Positions 1 to 9,816 of a DNA stretch of 64,000 nt are shown piece by piece (positions within the stretch are counted from its first letter, which is position 1; each line of letters opens with the position of its first letter). This DNA is from Toxotes chatareus (Eukaryota; Chordata; Actinopteri; Toxotidae), in assembly GCA_016801885.1 (NCBI GenBank), contig JAFBJY010000299.1:62001-126000 (forward strand), written 5' to 3'. The translations under genes were made by a program, and so were the position numbers. The notes under the pieces were generated by a model. That model searched no databases and was not told the DNA's origin. It worked only from the letters and a program-made list of their open reading frames with translations.

Positions 1-550
1 TAATTTGAGCAGGTTGACATCAGTATAGAAAGAACTGTGAGGGAGATTCAGCCCTTTTAGTGGTTGAACAGTAACTGGACAAATACACATGAAACAAACT
101 CATTAGTTTAATATTTAATGTAAAATCCTTTGCAGTCATTGACTGTAGTATTCATTATTATATTTTAAAGTCAATGTGCTGAGATCCCAAATAACATATC
201 ATGTCTAACTGTCCAAATACTTACGGCCTTGACTGTACATGTCTGTTTATTACTGATTGTGTCATATTTAACTGTCATGTCTCCAACTTGTTGAGTATAA
301 AACAGAAAGGATTTGAATCAGAGTCAATGAAAGATGATCATCAATGTAGAAACTCCTCATTGGTTAGCAGGTGGATAAAGAGCTGATATTTCTGCTTCAC
401 TCAACAAATCTCTGTTTGATGTTTGGCCCAGTTTTCAAATGCAGGTCTGTTAGTTTGCTGTGAGTTGCAGAGCAAACTGAGAGTTTTGTTCCTTTGATTG
501 TCCTTTCAACACAAATGTTATTGACTTTTTCTTCATTGTTTCCTCTTCAG
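1..550. other. intron or flank upstream of the first LRR exon
   Basis: AT-rich DNA with no exon-like ORF that I can support. It ends in a pyrimidine-rich tract and an AG (tcctcttcag, 541-550) that serves as the splice acceptor of the LRR exon at 551, so it is most likely intronic. The NACHT part of the NLR gene, if it exists, lies to the left of the window. Confidence 0.6.
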
Positions 551-724
551 ACTGAGCAGCTGTAACCTCTCAGAGAGAAGCTGTGAAGCTCTGTCCTCAG
601 TTCTCAGCTCCCAGTCCTCTAGTCTGAGACACCTGGACCTGAGTAACAGCAAGCTGCAGGATTCAGGGGTAAAGCTTCTGTCTGCTGGATTGAAGAGTCC
701 ACACTGTAGACTGGAGAGTCTGAG
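551..724 (+). CDS. NLR leucine-rich-repeat exon 1 (174 bp)
   Basis: The exon is framed by an acceptor AG at 549-550 and a donor GTCAGT at 725. After one leading base it is open for 57 codons with two bases left over, the phase used by all LRR exons here. The peptide starts [18 protein letters not shown] and carries LRR signatures [18 protein letters not shown] and [10 protein letters not shown]. This is the LRR exon type of the fish-expanded NLR (NLRC3-like) family, in which LRRs form the ligand-sensing or regulatory C-terminal solenoid of a cytosolic immune receptor. It differs from the nine exons downstream (SSQSSSLRH rather than SNPSHLRH, and [10 protein letters not shown] rather than [10 protein letters not shown]), so it looks like the ordinary gene exon beside a private amplification. 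The gene is partial because its 5' end is outside the window. Confidence 0.85.
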
Positions 725-1182
725 GTCAGTTCACTGTCTGTTACTGTTGTAGATCTTATATCTTTAATCCACAACTGAACCTGATTTATCTTCATCCAGA
801 ACTTGAATCCATTCATCTTGAATGAATGAGATTTGAAACAGTTGTTGTTCCATATTGTGACTTTTCTCAGACTAAGAATTATTCCTTCAGTTTCACTTCA
901 TTTCAGTCAGTTGTCATGAATAACGTCTGTTGACTTCAATGAAACCTTCAGAACTCACACACTTGTATTTGTCACAGTCAGCAGACTAATGTTTTCTAAA
1001 TGAAGTGTAGAAAATGTCCAGTGTGAGTTGTTCAAAGTCCATTTTTATCACAACAATATACAGAAGATCTTCACAACTGATATTTGTGCCAATCAATTGA
1101 AAAACACTTGAAGTTCATTCAGTGATTCAGACTTGATAAACGTGTTAAGGAGCAAAGACTTAAAGGACCACACTGTTGGTTT

Positions 1183-1235
<53 letters not shown>
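1183..1235. repeat. (GATA)n microsatellite
   Basis: About 13 perfect units of the tetranucleotide atag/gata. It directly abuts actttattcatccctcaggg, the reverse complement of a LINE-type 3' terminus, so it was probably seeded by the simple-repeat tail of that element. Confidence 0.95.
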
Positions 1236-1648
1236 CTTTATTCATCCCTCAGGGGGAAATTGTTGTTACAGTAGCAAGTAAAACAGTCACAAAAAGAAAG
1301 GAAAGGACAAGTTGACAGCTAACTGGCAGCACTTAGCAACTCTACAAAATACAGTGTAACAAGGTATAAAGACATAAAGAGTGAATGTGTATATATATCA
1401 TATATGTGTATATATGTCATATATATATATATATATGACAAGAAAAATAACAATAATATTAATAATAAGATTAAAAAAAATAACAGGGAGGAGAATAATA
1501 TGTACAATAATATATACAATGTAAAAATATAACCTGTCAGGTGTGCAGTGTGTACATTTATAATAGAAAAATAGAGCCATGGTTCTCTAATGGTGGTATG
1601 TACAGTTGTGCTGCAGTGTATAGTTATGTACACATAATATACATATAC
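1236..1648 (-). mobile_element. 3' end of a non-LTR retrotransposon (L2/CR1-like), antisense
   Basis: Read on the minus strand the stretch ends in aatttccccctgagggatga followed by ataaagt and then the tetranucleotide repeat. This is the usual 3' terminus of fish L2-like LINEs. The rest is AT-rich 3' UTR-like sequence without an ORF, including a short (AT)n run near 1421-1436. The left border and the exact family are uncertain. Confidence 0.5.
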
Positions 1649-1925
1649 TAGGGGTGTGCGATATGACGATATTAGATCGTGAAGGATTAGAAAGTGTGGA
1701 CGATCTGCCAGAGGAGAGAGATCGTATTATCGTCTATAGGACACATTCTATTAATTGCAGCTCTATGCTTGCGCACAGACGCACGAGAAGGTTTTTTTTT
1801 CCTTGGGCAACTAACAGCCCGCTTCGCGTGAACATGACCAACCAATCATGGCGAAGTACGAGCAGTGCTGATTTTTTTTTTTTTTTACTAGCCTCGCTGT
1901 TTTAGTCAAGGTGTAGTGGGTAGCC

Positions 1926-2606
1926 ATGGCTGACAACGAAAGTGAAAGCTTGGAGTTGGTCCCCAAAAAGAACTCCAGTTCAGTCGTATGGACAGTGTTG
2001 GGGAGTAACGGAGTTCATGTAACGGTGTTTCTGTTTTGGCCAACACATTCCTGTCCCGGCTCTGTTTTGCCGGCTGCGGCTCAAGCTCTCGCCTCCTGCT
2101 GCTCCTCGTCCGACTCCATTCTGACCGACTGATCAGGCGAATAGCTCGTTTATTTCCGTTTGTTTTCGTGGAGCTGGGGCTTCTGGGAAACGCATCGGGT
2201 TGCCTTTGTTCATTTTAGAGAATAAATATAAACTCCTGAAACAGAGAAGTATCGCCACGTAATCCATTGATTTCAACAATGTAACTGTATTCTGAATACT
2301 ATCTATTTAAACTGTAACTGTAATGGAATACAGTTACTCTGAATTTGTATTCTGAATACGTAACGTCGTTACATGTATTCCGTTACTCCCCAACACTGCG
2401 TATGGAACTGGTTTGTGTTTTCTCCAAACGACAAAGCGCAAAACACAACGAACCTCTTTAACCACCTGAAGAGGCAGCATCCGAAACAATTAGCTGAGAG
2501 CCGAGCAGCGAGGCCAACCACACATCAGCCAGTGGTAACGGCTAAAGACATTACACAGAAACAACCAACTATAACACAAGCCTTTGATAAAAAGCACGCT
2601 GTGTGA
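1926..2606 (+). pseudogene. BED zinc-finger fragment of hAT transposase, split by a MITE
   Basis: A start codon at 1926 opens MADNESESLELVPKKNSSSV. The frame resumes after the MITE at 2399 with WNWFVFSPNDKAQ and NTTNLFNHLKRQHPKQ, then runs to a stop near 2606. W..F followed by NTTNLFNHLKRQHP is the BED-finger pattern, keeping the second half with H..H. The stretch that should carry the first C..C pair is missing between PNDKAQ and NTTNLF, so metal binding would be lost even without the insertion. No DDE core or hATC dimerisation region follows. Non-functional. Confidence 0.7.
1993..2398. mobile_element. 406-bp hAT-type MITE with perfect 8-bp target duplication
   Basis: The ends are perfect inverted repeats, CAGTGTTGGGGAGTAACGGA and its complement. 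They are flanked by the direct repeat CGTATGGA at 1985-1992 and 2399-2406. An 8-bp duplication is diagnostic for the hAT superfamily. Removing the element plus one duplication restores the BED-finger reading frame around VVWNWF. The interior repeats the motif gaatac/gtattc near the right end and has no coding capacity. Confidence 0.9.
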
Positions 2607-2985
2607 GAGAAGTAGCAAACGGTGGAAAGAGGTGACTCTTTTATCTTTAGGGATAAGTTTTTACATAAAGAATAGTTTGGTTCTAAATTAACTTCACTGT
2701 AAAATGAACTGTGATAAAATCGTGATTGTGATTTTACCATTAAAAAATCGTGATGTGATATTTTTGCCATATCACCCACCCTAACTGAAGTTAATGAGAG
2801 CTGTGTTTGACTTTTAGTATCTGACTGTTTTTAAGCTGCATCCTGTTGGTTCAGGTGTTTGGAGTTTCCATTTTCCAAACTTGTACATTCTCAACCTTCT
2901 TCAGCTCTGAACAGATGATGAAACACTCAACGCTTTCAAGCAGGAACTTTGTCTCCTAAACTCACATCTTTTATTCTTTATTCAG

Positions 2986-3161
2986 TTTGAGTCGCTGCAG
3001 TTTGTCAGAGATCAGCTGTGCTTCTCTGGCCTCAGCTCTGAAGTCCAACCCTCCCATCTGAGAGACCTGGACCTGAGTGGAAACTGGAACCTGCAGGATT
3101 CAGTAGTGAATCATCTGTGTGGTTTTCTGCAGAGTCCAGACTGTGGACTGGAGACTCTGAG
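2986..3161 (+). pseudogene. LRR exon 2 of the array, frameshifted
   Basis: Acceptor ttattcag ends at 2985 and donor GTCAGA starts at 3162. The exon encodes [20 protein letters not shown]. Then the usual aacccctcccatctg is aaccctcccatctg, one C short, which puts a TGA in frame within a few codons. A three-base insertion (ctggaacctg) brings the length to 176 instead of 174. The second half, read in the shifted frame, still has the LQDS and [14 protein letters not shown] signatures. It is the first exon of the amplified type. The C-run loss could be a true mutation or a consensus error. Confidence 0.8.
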
Positions 3162-5503
3162 GTCAGACTCCATTGTTTACTTGTGTGCTGAGATGAATGT
3201 GATGTGAAAGTTGTGCTGACAGTAAAGTGCAGACATCACACTGATATTATACTGATCCACACTGAGGATCTTCATGGTAAAGTCTGTTTTCTTCTTCTGT
3301 GGTTTAGTCCACTGACTGTGGCAGAGCAATGTTGAGCTACAGATTTCAAAGCTTCATTTAACAAGAAAAAAAGCTTCACTCTTTAAATCACATCCAAGTT
3401 TTTTCCACACTCACATCAACAAATATATATTCAGTATTTTCTTCTTCCAACACGACTAGAAAGTGATGAGACTAAAGTCAAAGTGACTCAGATACAGCTC
3501 TGGAAAAAACTGAGAGACCACTGCAAATTCTTCTGAAATCAATATCTCTACAGGTATGACAGCCATTCCATTCCTGTGTATGTTGAATTCCAACACAAGC
3601 ACACCTCAGTCTACTTAATGAGGTACTGATTAGGTGATCACCTGAACCAAATCCTATTTAATGAGGAAAAGTATAAAACCACTGCTGTGGTCATCACTAT
3701 GCTCTTGCAATAGGACTGGATGGATGGCACAAACAGTGCTGGTAGTACCTCAAAAGTAATAGCAATCAATAAAATAACTATTGACCATGGCAAAACAGTT
3801 GAAAAGAAAAGTTTTGTTTGAGGAAAGAGAGAGAAAAAGAGGAAAATTCTGGCTTTACTGGCAGAGGGATACAGTGAGCGTCAGGTTGCTTCCATCCTTT
3901 AAATTTCTAAGTTGACTGTTCATAAGGACAAGGTCAAGCAGCAGACACTGGGGACAACAAAGCTACAGGCTGGCAGAGGCGAAACGACTCTCCACTGACC
4001 AGGATGACCGTCAACTCATTCCAATGTCACTCAGCAACCGTAGGATGACATCAAGTAACCTACAAAAGAATGGTAAATGGCAGCTGGGGTGAAGTGCACG
4101 GTGAGAACGGCTCGAAACAAGCTTCTAGGGGCACGGCTCAAGTCGTGTAAAGCTAGAAATAAGCCCTTCATCAATGAGAAGCAAAGAAGAGCCAGGCTGA
4201 GGTTTGCAAAAGACCATAAGGATTGGACCATAGAGGAGTAATAGTTAGGCGGAGACCTGGAGAAGCCTACAAGCCACAGTGTCTCGCACTCACTGTGAAA
4301 TTTGGTGGAGGATGGGTGATGTGCTTCAGCAAGGCTATAATCGGGCAGATTAGTCTTTGCGAAGGGCGCATGAATCAAGCTACGTACAAGGTTATCTTGG
4401 AAGAAAACTGGCTTCCTTCTGCTCTGACAATGTTCCCCAACTCTGAGGATTGTATTTTCCAGCTGGACAATGCTCCATGCCACACAGCTTGGTCAATCAA
4501 GGTGTGGATGAAGAACCACCAAATCAAGAGCCTGTCATGGCCAGCCCAATCTCCAGACCTGAATCCAATTGCAAACCTCTGGAATGTGATCAAGAGGAGG
4601 ATGGATGGTCACAAGCCATCAAATATACCTGAGCTGCTTGAATTTTGCATCAGCAACATGAAAGACTGGTGGAGAGCATGGCAAGATGCTTGAAAGATGT
4701 GATGGAAAATCGGGATTATTCCACCAAATATTGATTTCTGAACTCTTCCTAACTTAAAACATTAGTATTGTGTTGTTTAAAAATGAATATGAACTTGTTT
4801 TCTTTGCATTATGTGAGGTTTGAGAACACTGCATCTTTTTTGTTATTTTGACCATTTGTCATTTTCTGCAAATAAATGCTCTAAATGATAATATTTTATT
4901 TGGAATTTGGGAGAAATGTTGTCAGTAGTTTATAGAATAAAACAAAAATGTTCTTTTTACTCAAACACATACCTATAAATAGTAACAACGGAGAAACTGA
5001 TCATTTTGCAGTGGTCTCTTAATTTTTTCCAGAGCTGTATTCAGAACAAACTCAGCATGTTTGTTAAATGTCGTCACCGTTACATGAAGTGAAAATCTTT
5101 TCCATTTTGTCTCAATCATTTGTTGCCTTTCCTCCAAACTTCAGCCTGACATGTTTGTTCTCTGTCAAAACTTTAGGATCTTTAGTAGAATCTGAAACAA
5201 ATGTCAACAACATGAGTTTGTATAGATGGAGCCACTGGTGGAGCTGGAAGAGTTTAAGAGCTGAAGTCACTATGTCTTTATTGAAGCAGCAGCATGTTGT
5301 CATTAATATTAATGAGAGCTGTGTTTGACTTTTAGTATCTGACTGTTTTTAAGCTGCATCCTGTTGGTTCAGGTGTTTGGAGTTTCCATTTTCCAAACTT
5401 GTACATTCTCAACCTTCTTCAGCTCTGAACAGATGATGAAACACTCAACGCTTTCAAGCAGGAACTTTGTCTCCTAAACTCACATCTTTTATTCTTTATT
5501 CAG
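3162..5503 (+). other. T-type intron 1 (Tc1-bearing), after LRR exon 2
   Basis: It starts gtcagactccattg and ends ttattcag. The left flank (3162-3494) and right flank (5038-5503) recur around the other Tc1 copies. It shares its first roughly 55 bp and last roughly 200 bp with the S-type introns. It keeps the fullest form of the insertion site: TA on both sides of the Tc1, then ttcagaacaaactcagcatg. No gene is seen outside the Tc1. Confidence 0.75.
3495..5037 (+). mobile_element. Tc1/mariner transposon copy 1, inactive
   Basis: TIRs cagctctggaaaaa and ttttttccagagctg are flanked by TA at 3493-3494 and 5038-5039. The transposase is recognisable: KRLSTDQDDRQLIPMSLS in the helix-turn-helix half, the second catalytic Asp in FQLDNAPCHTA, and SPDLNPI. 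The part with the first catalytic Asp (ADESNF in copy 4) is deleted near 4236. The third catalytic residue is changed from NPIENLW to NPIANLW. The nine bases for the three residues after GGxVM are missing, as in every copy here. Copy 1 alone keeps the HHQIKSLSWPAQ segment that copies 2-4 have lost. Confidence 0.9.
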
Positions 5504-5677
5504 TTTGAGTTACTGCAGTTTGTCAGAGATCAGCTGTGCTTCCCTGGTCTCAGCTCTGAAGTCCAACCCCTCCCATCTGAGACACCTGGACCTGAGTGGA
5601 AACAACCTGCAGGATTCAGGAGTGAAGGATCTGTGTGGTTTTCTGCAGAGTCCAGACTGTGGACTGGAGACTCTGAG
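5504..5677 (+). CDS. LRR exon 3 of the array (intact, 174 bp)
   Basis: Acceptor ttattcag, donor GTCAGA. One base plus 57 codons plus two bases are open. The peptide begins [20 protein letters not shown] and contains [18 protein letters not shown] and [10 protein letters not shown]. It corresponds to about two 28-29-residue ribonuclease-inhibitor-type LRRs, the module unit of fish NLR solenoids. It starts the first 6.70-kb higher-order unit (its partner is exon 6). Splicing to neighbours would be phase-compatible. Confidence 0.85.
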
Positions 5678-7106
5678 GTCAGACTCCATTGTTTACTTGT
5701 GTGCTGAGATGAATATGATGTGAAAGTTGTGCTTTATTCAGTATTTATTAGGTCAAATCTCCTTCAGAATTTCTAACATTCAAAGTGTGAAATGGTTGAA
5801 AGGAAGTTGTGAAAGTGCTGACTCTGATTTTCAAAGTGATTTTAAAGCTTTGAAAATGATTTGGATTCTGACTCTTACAGTCCACATTGACAGTGTCAGC
5901 AGTTTGACTGAGTTGAGCTTGTGTTATTCACAAAGTCTCATTGAGATCAGGATGTTTGACAAGAACTGATCTGTACAACACGTGTGAGCAGGTCTGAAGG
6001 CACAAGTGTTCATAGCTGCTCCCAATGGCCTCACTCACAGGCACAGTGAAAAGCCTGCTGTCACAGAGAGGACACGTGACCATGGTTTAAATACGGAGAG
6101 GACATTTTCACACAGTGTCTCCTGAAGACATTCATAGAGCTACACTCAGCTGCTGAGCTGAACAGGGACACAAATATTTGTGGAACCAATGAAAACAGAG
6201 CAGAGAGAGAAGTTCAAACCCTGGCTACTTTCTCAGCTCCACACAGCCGACCAATCACTGAGCCCACTGGGTGTCAACGTCCCACTGTGTCTTTGTCACA
6301 GGGACACAAACTGTGGGATGCTGACACCCCACCAGGAAGGTGGGGCCAGGAATCCCAGAATGCAATGCTGGAACAGCAGATTCAAATGTGTGAGCAGAGA
6401 GTGTTGGATGAAGCTGAACTTGCTTTGGACCAAAGACACATGACTGGAATGTGATGAAATGTCTCATTCAACACACTGCACATGTGCTGAATGTCTGCAG
6501 CTTCTCAAACTCTCAACACAAACTTCAGTCACACTCAAAACATCAAAGGCTCAAACTATTATTTCACACAATATGAAAGATTTCATTTGAAACCTTAGTG
6601 AACACTTTGAAAACTTTCTTCCAAACTGTTAAACCTGAGTGTGAATGTGGGACTTTTTGAAGGAGATTTGAGCTCAGAGATTTGATGCTGATCCACACTG
6701 AGCATCTTGTTCAGCTTCATATTTCAAACTCATTGAATGAAGATTCCAAATCCAACACTTGCTAATTGACTCTTTACTTTGGAACAATTTCATCTTCACC
6801 TTCAGTTGACTTTTATATTTCTTCAATACAAAGCAAATATTCCACATTAAGACAGAAAGAAATGTTTCTTCACTCTTTGCTTTATGATCTGTGATGTTTA
6901 TAGTGACTGAAGTTAATGAGAGCTGTGTTTGACTTTTAGTATCTGACTGTTTTTAGCTGCATCCTGTTGGTTCAGGTGTTTGGAGTTTCCATTTTCCAAA
7001 CTTGTACATTCTCAACCTTCTTCAGCTCTGAACAGATGATGAAACACTCAACGCTTTCAAGCAGGAACTTTGTCTCCTAAACTCACATCTTTTATTCTTT
7101 ATTCAG
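5678..7106 (+). other. S-type intron, copy 1
   Basis: About 1.43 kb without a transposon. The first 55 bp equal the T-type intron, then it diverges at ttattcagtatttattagg. At about 6000-6450 is a segment repeated in the other two S introns, with a short ORF here (6180-6443) and a longer one in copy 3. That ORF is not kept in frame in all copies and I do not recognise it. Confidence 0.7.
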
Positions 7107-7280
7107 TTTGAGTTACTGCAGGTTGTCAGAGATCAGCTGTGCTTCTCTGGCCTCAGCTGTGAAGTCCAACCCCTCCCATCTGAGACACCTGGACCTGAGT
7201 AACAACAAGCTGCAGGATTCAGGAGTGAAGGATCTGTGTGTTTTTCTGCAGAGTCCAGACTGTGGACTGGAGACTCTGAG
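7107..7280 (+). CDS. LRR exon 4 of the array (intact, 174 bp)
   Basis: Acceptor attcag at 7101-7106, donor GTCAGA at 7281. The peptide starts [20 protein letters not shown] and contains [20 protein letters not shown]. The AVKS and NNKLQ variants are shared only with exon 7, its partner 6701 bp downstream. No stop or frameshift. LRR module of the NLR C-terminal domain. Confidence 0.85.
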
Positions 7281-9643
7281 GTCAGACTCCATTGTTTACT
7301 TGTGTGCTGAGATGAATATGATGTGAAAGTTGTGCTGACAGTAAAGTGCAGACATCACACTCATATTATACTTCATGGTAAAGTCTGTTTTCTTCTTCTG
7401 TGGTTTAGTCCACTGACTGTGGCAGAGCAATGTTGAGCTACAGATTTCAAAGCTTCATTTAACAAGAAAAAGCTTCACTCTTTAAATCACATCCAAGTTT
7501 TTTCCACACGCACATCAACAAATATATATTCAGTATTTTCTTCTTCCAACACGACTAGAAAGTGATGAGACTAAAGTCAAAGTGACTCAGAAACAGCTCT
7601 GGAAAAAATTGAGAGACCACTGCAAATTCTTCTGAAATCAATATCTCTGCATGTATGACAGCCATTCCATTCCTGTGTATGTTGAATTCCAACACAAGCA
7701 CACCTCAGTCTACTTAATGAGGTACTGATTAGGTGATCACCTGAACCAAATCCTATTTAATGAGGAAAAGTATAAAACCACTGCTGTGGTCATCACTATG
7801 CTCTTGCAATAGGACTGGATGGATGGCACAAACAGTGCTGGTAGTACCTCAAAAGTAATAGCAATCAAAAAAGAACTATTGACCATGGCAAAACAGTTGA
7901 AAAGAAAAGTTTTGTTTGAGGAAAAGAGAGAAAAAAGAGGAAAATTCTGGCTTTACTGGCAGAGGGATACAGTGAGCGTCAGGTTGCTTCCATCCTTTAA
8001 TTTTCTAAGTTGACTGTTCATAAGGACAAGGTCAAGCAGCAGACACTGGGGACAACAAAGCTACAGGCTGGCAGAGGGCGAAACGACTCTCCACTGACCA
8101 GGATGACCGTCAACTCATTCCAATGTCACTCAGCAACCGTGGATGACATCAAGTAACCTACAAAAAGAATGGCAAATGGCAGCTGGGGTGAAGTGCACGG
8201 CTCGAAACAAGCTTCTAGGGGCAGGGCTCAAGTCGTGTAAAGCTAGAAATAAACCCTTCATCAATGAGAAGCAAAGAAGAGCCAGGCTGAAGTTTGCAAA
8301 AGACCATAAGGATTGGACCATAGAGGACTGGAGTAAGGTCACCCTAAGCTGATGAGTCCAATTTTCAGCTTTGCCCAATACCTGGTCATCTAATGGTTAG
8401 AGCGGAGACCTGGAGAGGCCTACAAGCCACAGTGTCTCACACCCACTGTGAAATTTGGTGGAGGATGGGTGATGTGCTTCAGCAAGGCTGTAATCAGGCA
8501 GATTTGTCTTTGCAAAGGACGCATGAATCAAGCTACATACAAGGTTATCTTGGAAGAAAACTGGCTTCCTTCTGCTCTGACAATGTTCCCCAACTCTGAG
8601 GATTGTATTTTCCAGCTGGACAATGCTCCATGCCACACAGCTTGGTCAATCAAGGTGTGGATGAAGGACCAGCCCAATCTCAGACCTGAACCCAATTGAA
8701 AACCTCTGGAATGTGATCAAGAGGAGGATGGATTGTCACAAGCCATCAAACATACCTGAGCTGCTTGAATGTTTGCATCAGGAGTGGCATAAAGTCACAC
8801 AACAGCAACGTGAAAGACTGGTGGAGAGCATGGCAAGATGCTTGAAAGATGTGATTGAAAATCGGGATTATTCCACCAAATATTGATTTCTGAACTCTTC
8901 CTAACTTAAAACATTAGTATTGTGTTGTTTAAAAATGAATATGAACTTGTTTTCTTTTGCATTATGTGAGGTTTGAGAACACTGCATCTTTTTTGTTATT
9001 TTGACCATTTGTCATTTTCTGCAAATAAATGCTCTAAATGATCATATTTTTATTTGGAATTTGGGAGAAATGTTGTCAGTAGTTTATAGAATAAAACAAA
9101 AATGTTCTTTTTACTCAAACACATACCTATAAATAGTAACAACGGAGAAACTGATCATTTTGCAGTGGTCTCTTAATTTTTTCCAGAGCTGACTCAGCAT
9201 GTTTGTTAAATGTCGTCACCGTTACATGAAGTGAAAATCTTTTCCATTTGTCTCAATCATTTGTTGACTTTCCTCCAAACTTCAGCCTGACATGTTTGTT
9301 CTCTGTCAAAACTTTCGGATCTTTAGTAGAATCTGAAACAAATGTCAACAACATGAGTTTGTATAGATGGAGCCACTGGTGGAGCTGGAAGAGTTTAAGA
9401 GCTGAAGTCACTATGTCTTTATTGAAGCAGCAGCATGTTGTCATTAATATTAATGAGAGCTGTGTTTGACTTTTAGTATCTGACTGTTTTTAGCTGCATC
9501 CTGTTGGTTCAGGTGTTTGGAGTTTCCATTTTCCAAACTTGTACATTCTCAACCTTCTTCAGCTCTGAACAGATGATGAAACACTCAACGCTTCCAAGCA
9601 GGAACTTTGTCTCCTAAACTCACATCTTTTATTCTTTATTCAG
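7281..9643 (+). other. T-type intron 2 (Tc1-bearing)
   Basis: It shares with the intron after exon 7 a deletion in the left flank (atattatacttcatgg, lacking the gatccacactgagg segment present in T introns 1, 3 and 5). No coding sequence outside the Tc1. Confidence 0.7.
7594..9191 (+). mobile_element. Tc1/mariner transposon copy 2, inactive
   Basis: Same element as copy 1. The left TA has become AA (gaaacagctctgg) and the right flank is gctgactcagcatg, a deleted form shared with copies 3 and 4. Fragments include MTSSNLQKEWQMAAGVKC, WTIEDWSKVT before a frameshift just upstream of the first catalytic Asp, and FQLDNAPCHTA with the second Asp. NPIENLW is encoded but in another frame, after the shared loss of the HHQIKSLSW segment. 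It also has the shared three-codon deletion after GGxVM. Confidence 0.9.
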
Positions 9644-9816
9644 GTTGAGTCGCTGCAGTTTGTCAGAGATCAGCTGTGCTTCTCTGGCCTCAGCTCTGAA
9701 GTCCAACCCCTCCATCTGAGACACCTGGACCTGAGAGGAAACAACCTGCAGGATTCAGGAGTGAAGGATCTGTGTGGTTTTCTGCAGAGTCCAGACTGTG
9801 GACTGGAGACTCTGAG
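9644..9816 (+). pseudogene. LRR exon 5 of the array, frameshifted (173 bp)
   Basis: Acceptor cag at 9641-9643 and donor GTCAGA at 9817. It encodes [20 protein letters not shown], then aacccctccatctgag lacks one C of tcccatc, giving an immediate in-frame TGA. Exon 6 has exactly the same lesion, so it is either an inherited mutation or a systematic homopolymer error. The remaining half keeps the [16 protein letters not shown] signature in the shifted frame. Its array partner at +6704 bp (exon 8) is intact. Confidence 0.8.

Larger units (their letters stand above)
1649..2783 (+). mobile_element. hAT-like DNA transposon remnant with BED-finger fragment
   Basis: The ends are imperfect inverted repeats: taggggtgtgcgatatgac at 1649 and the complement of tagggtgggtgatatggc ending at 2783. 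Inside is the start of a BED zinc-finger protein typical of fish hAT/ZBED elements. The transposase core is missing, so this is an internally deleted, non-autonomous copy. It is interrupted by the MITE at 1993-2398. I could not find an 8-bp target duplication at its own borders, so the ends are approximate. Confidence 0.6.
725..2985 (+). other. intron between LRR exons 1 and 2, filled with transposon insertions
   Basis: It begins with donor GTCAGT and ends with the acceptor ttattcag before exon 2. Positions 725-1182 hold no recognisable feature. From 1183 a microsatellite, an antisense LINE-like 3' end and a nested hAT element follow. From about 2784 the sequence (actgaagttaatgagagc) matches the 3' part of the S-type introns downstream, so this intron was an S-type intron before the insertions. 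Confidence 0.7.

Noticed and set aside
619..816. Minus-strand ORF over LRR exon 1
   Set aside because: Antisense shadow of the exon; the sense strand has correct splice borders and LRR motifs.
1319..1633. 104-codon minus-strand ORF rich in Leu/Ile/Tyr
   Set aside because: Translation of AT-rich LINE 3' UTR and (AT)n; low complexity.
5068..5328. 86-codon ORF recurring after each Tc1 (also 9248, 11771, 15952)
   Set aside because: It recurs because the intron recurs. Its reading reaches into the shared pre-acceptor intron sequence, and the opposite strand is equally open.
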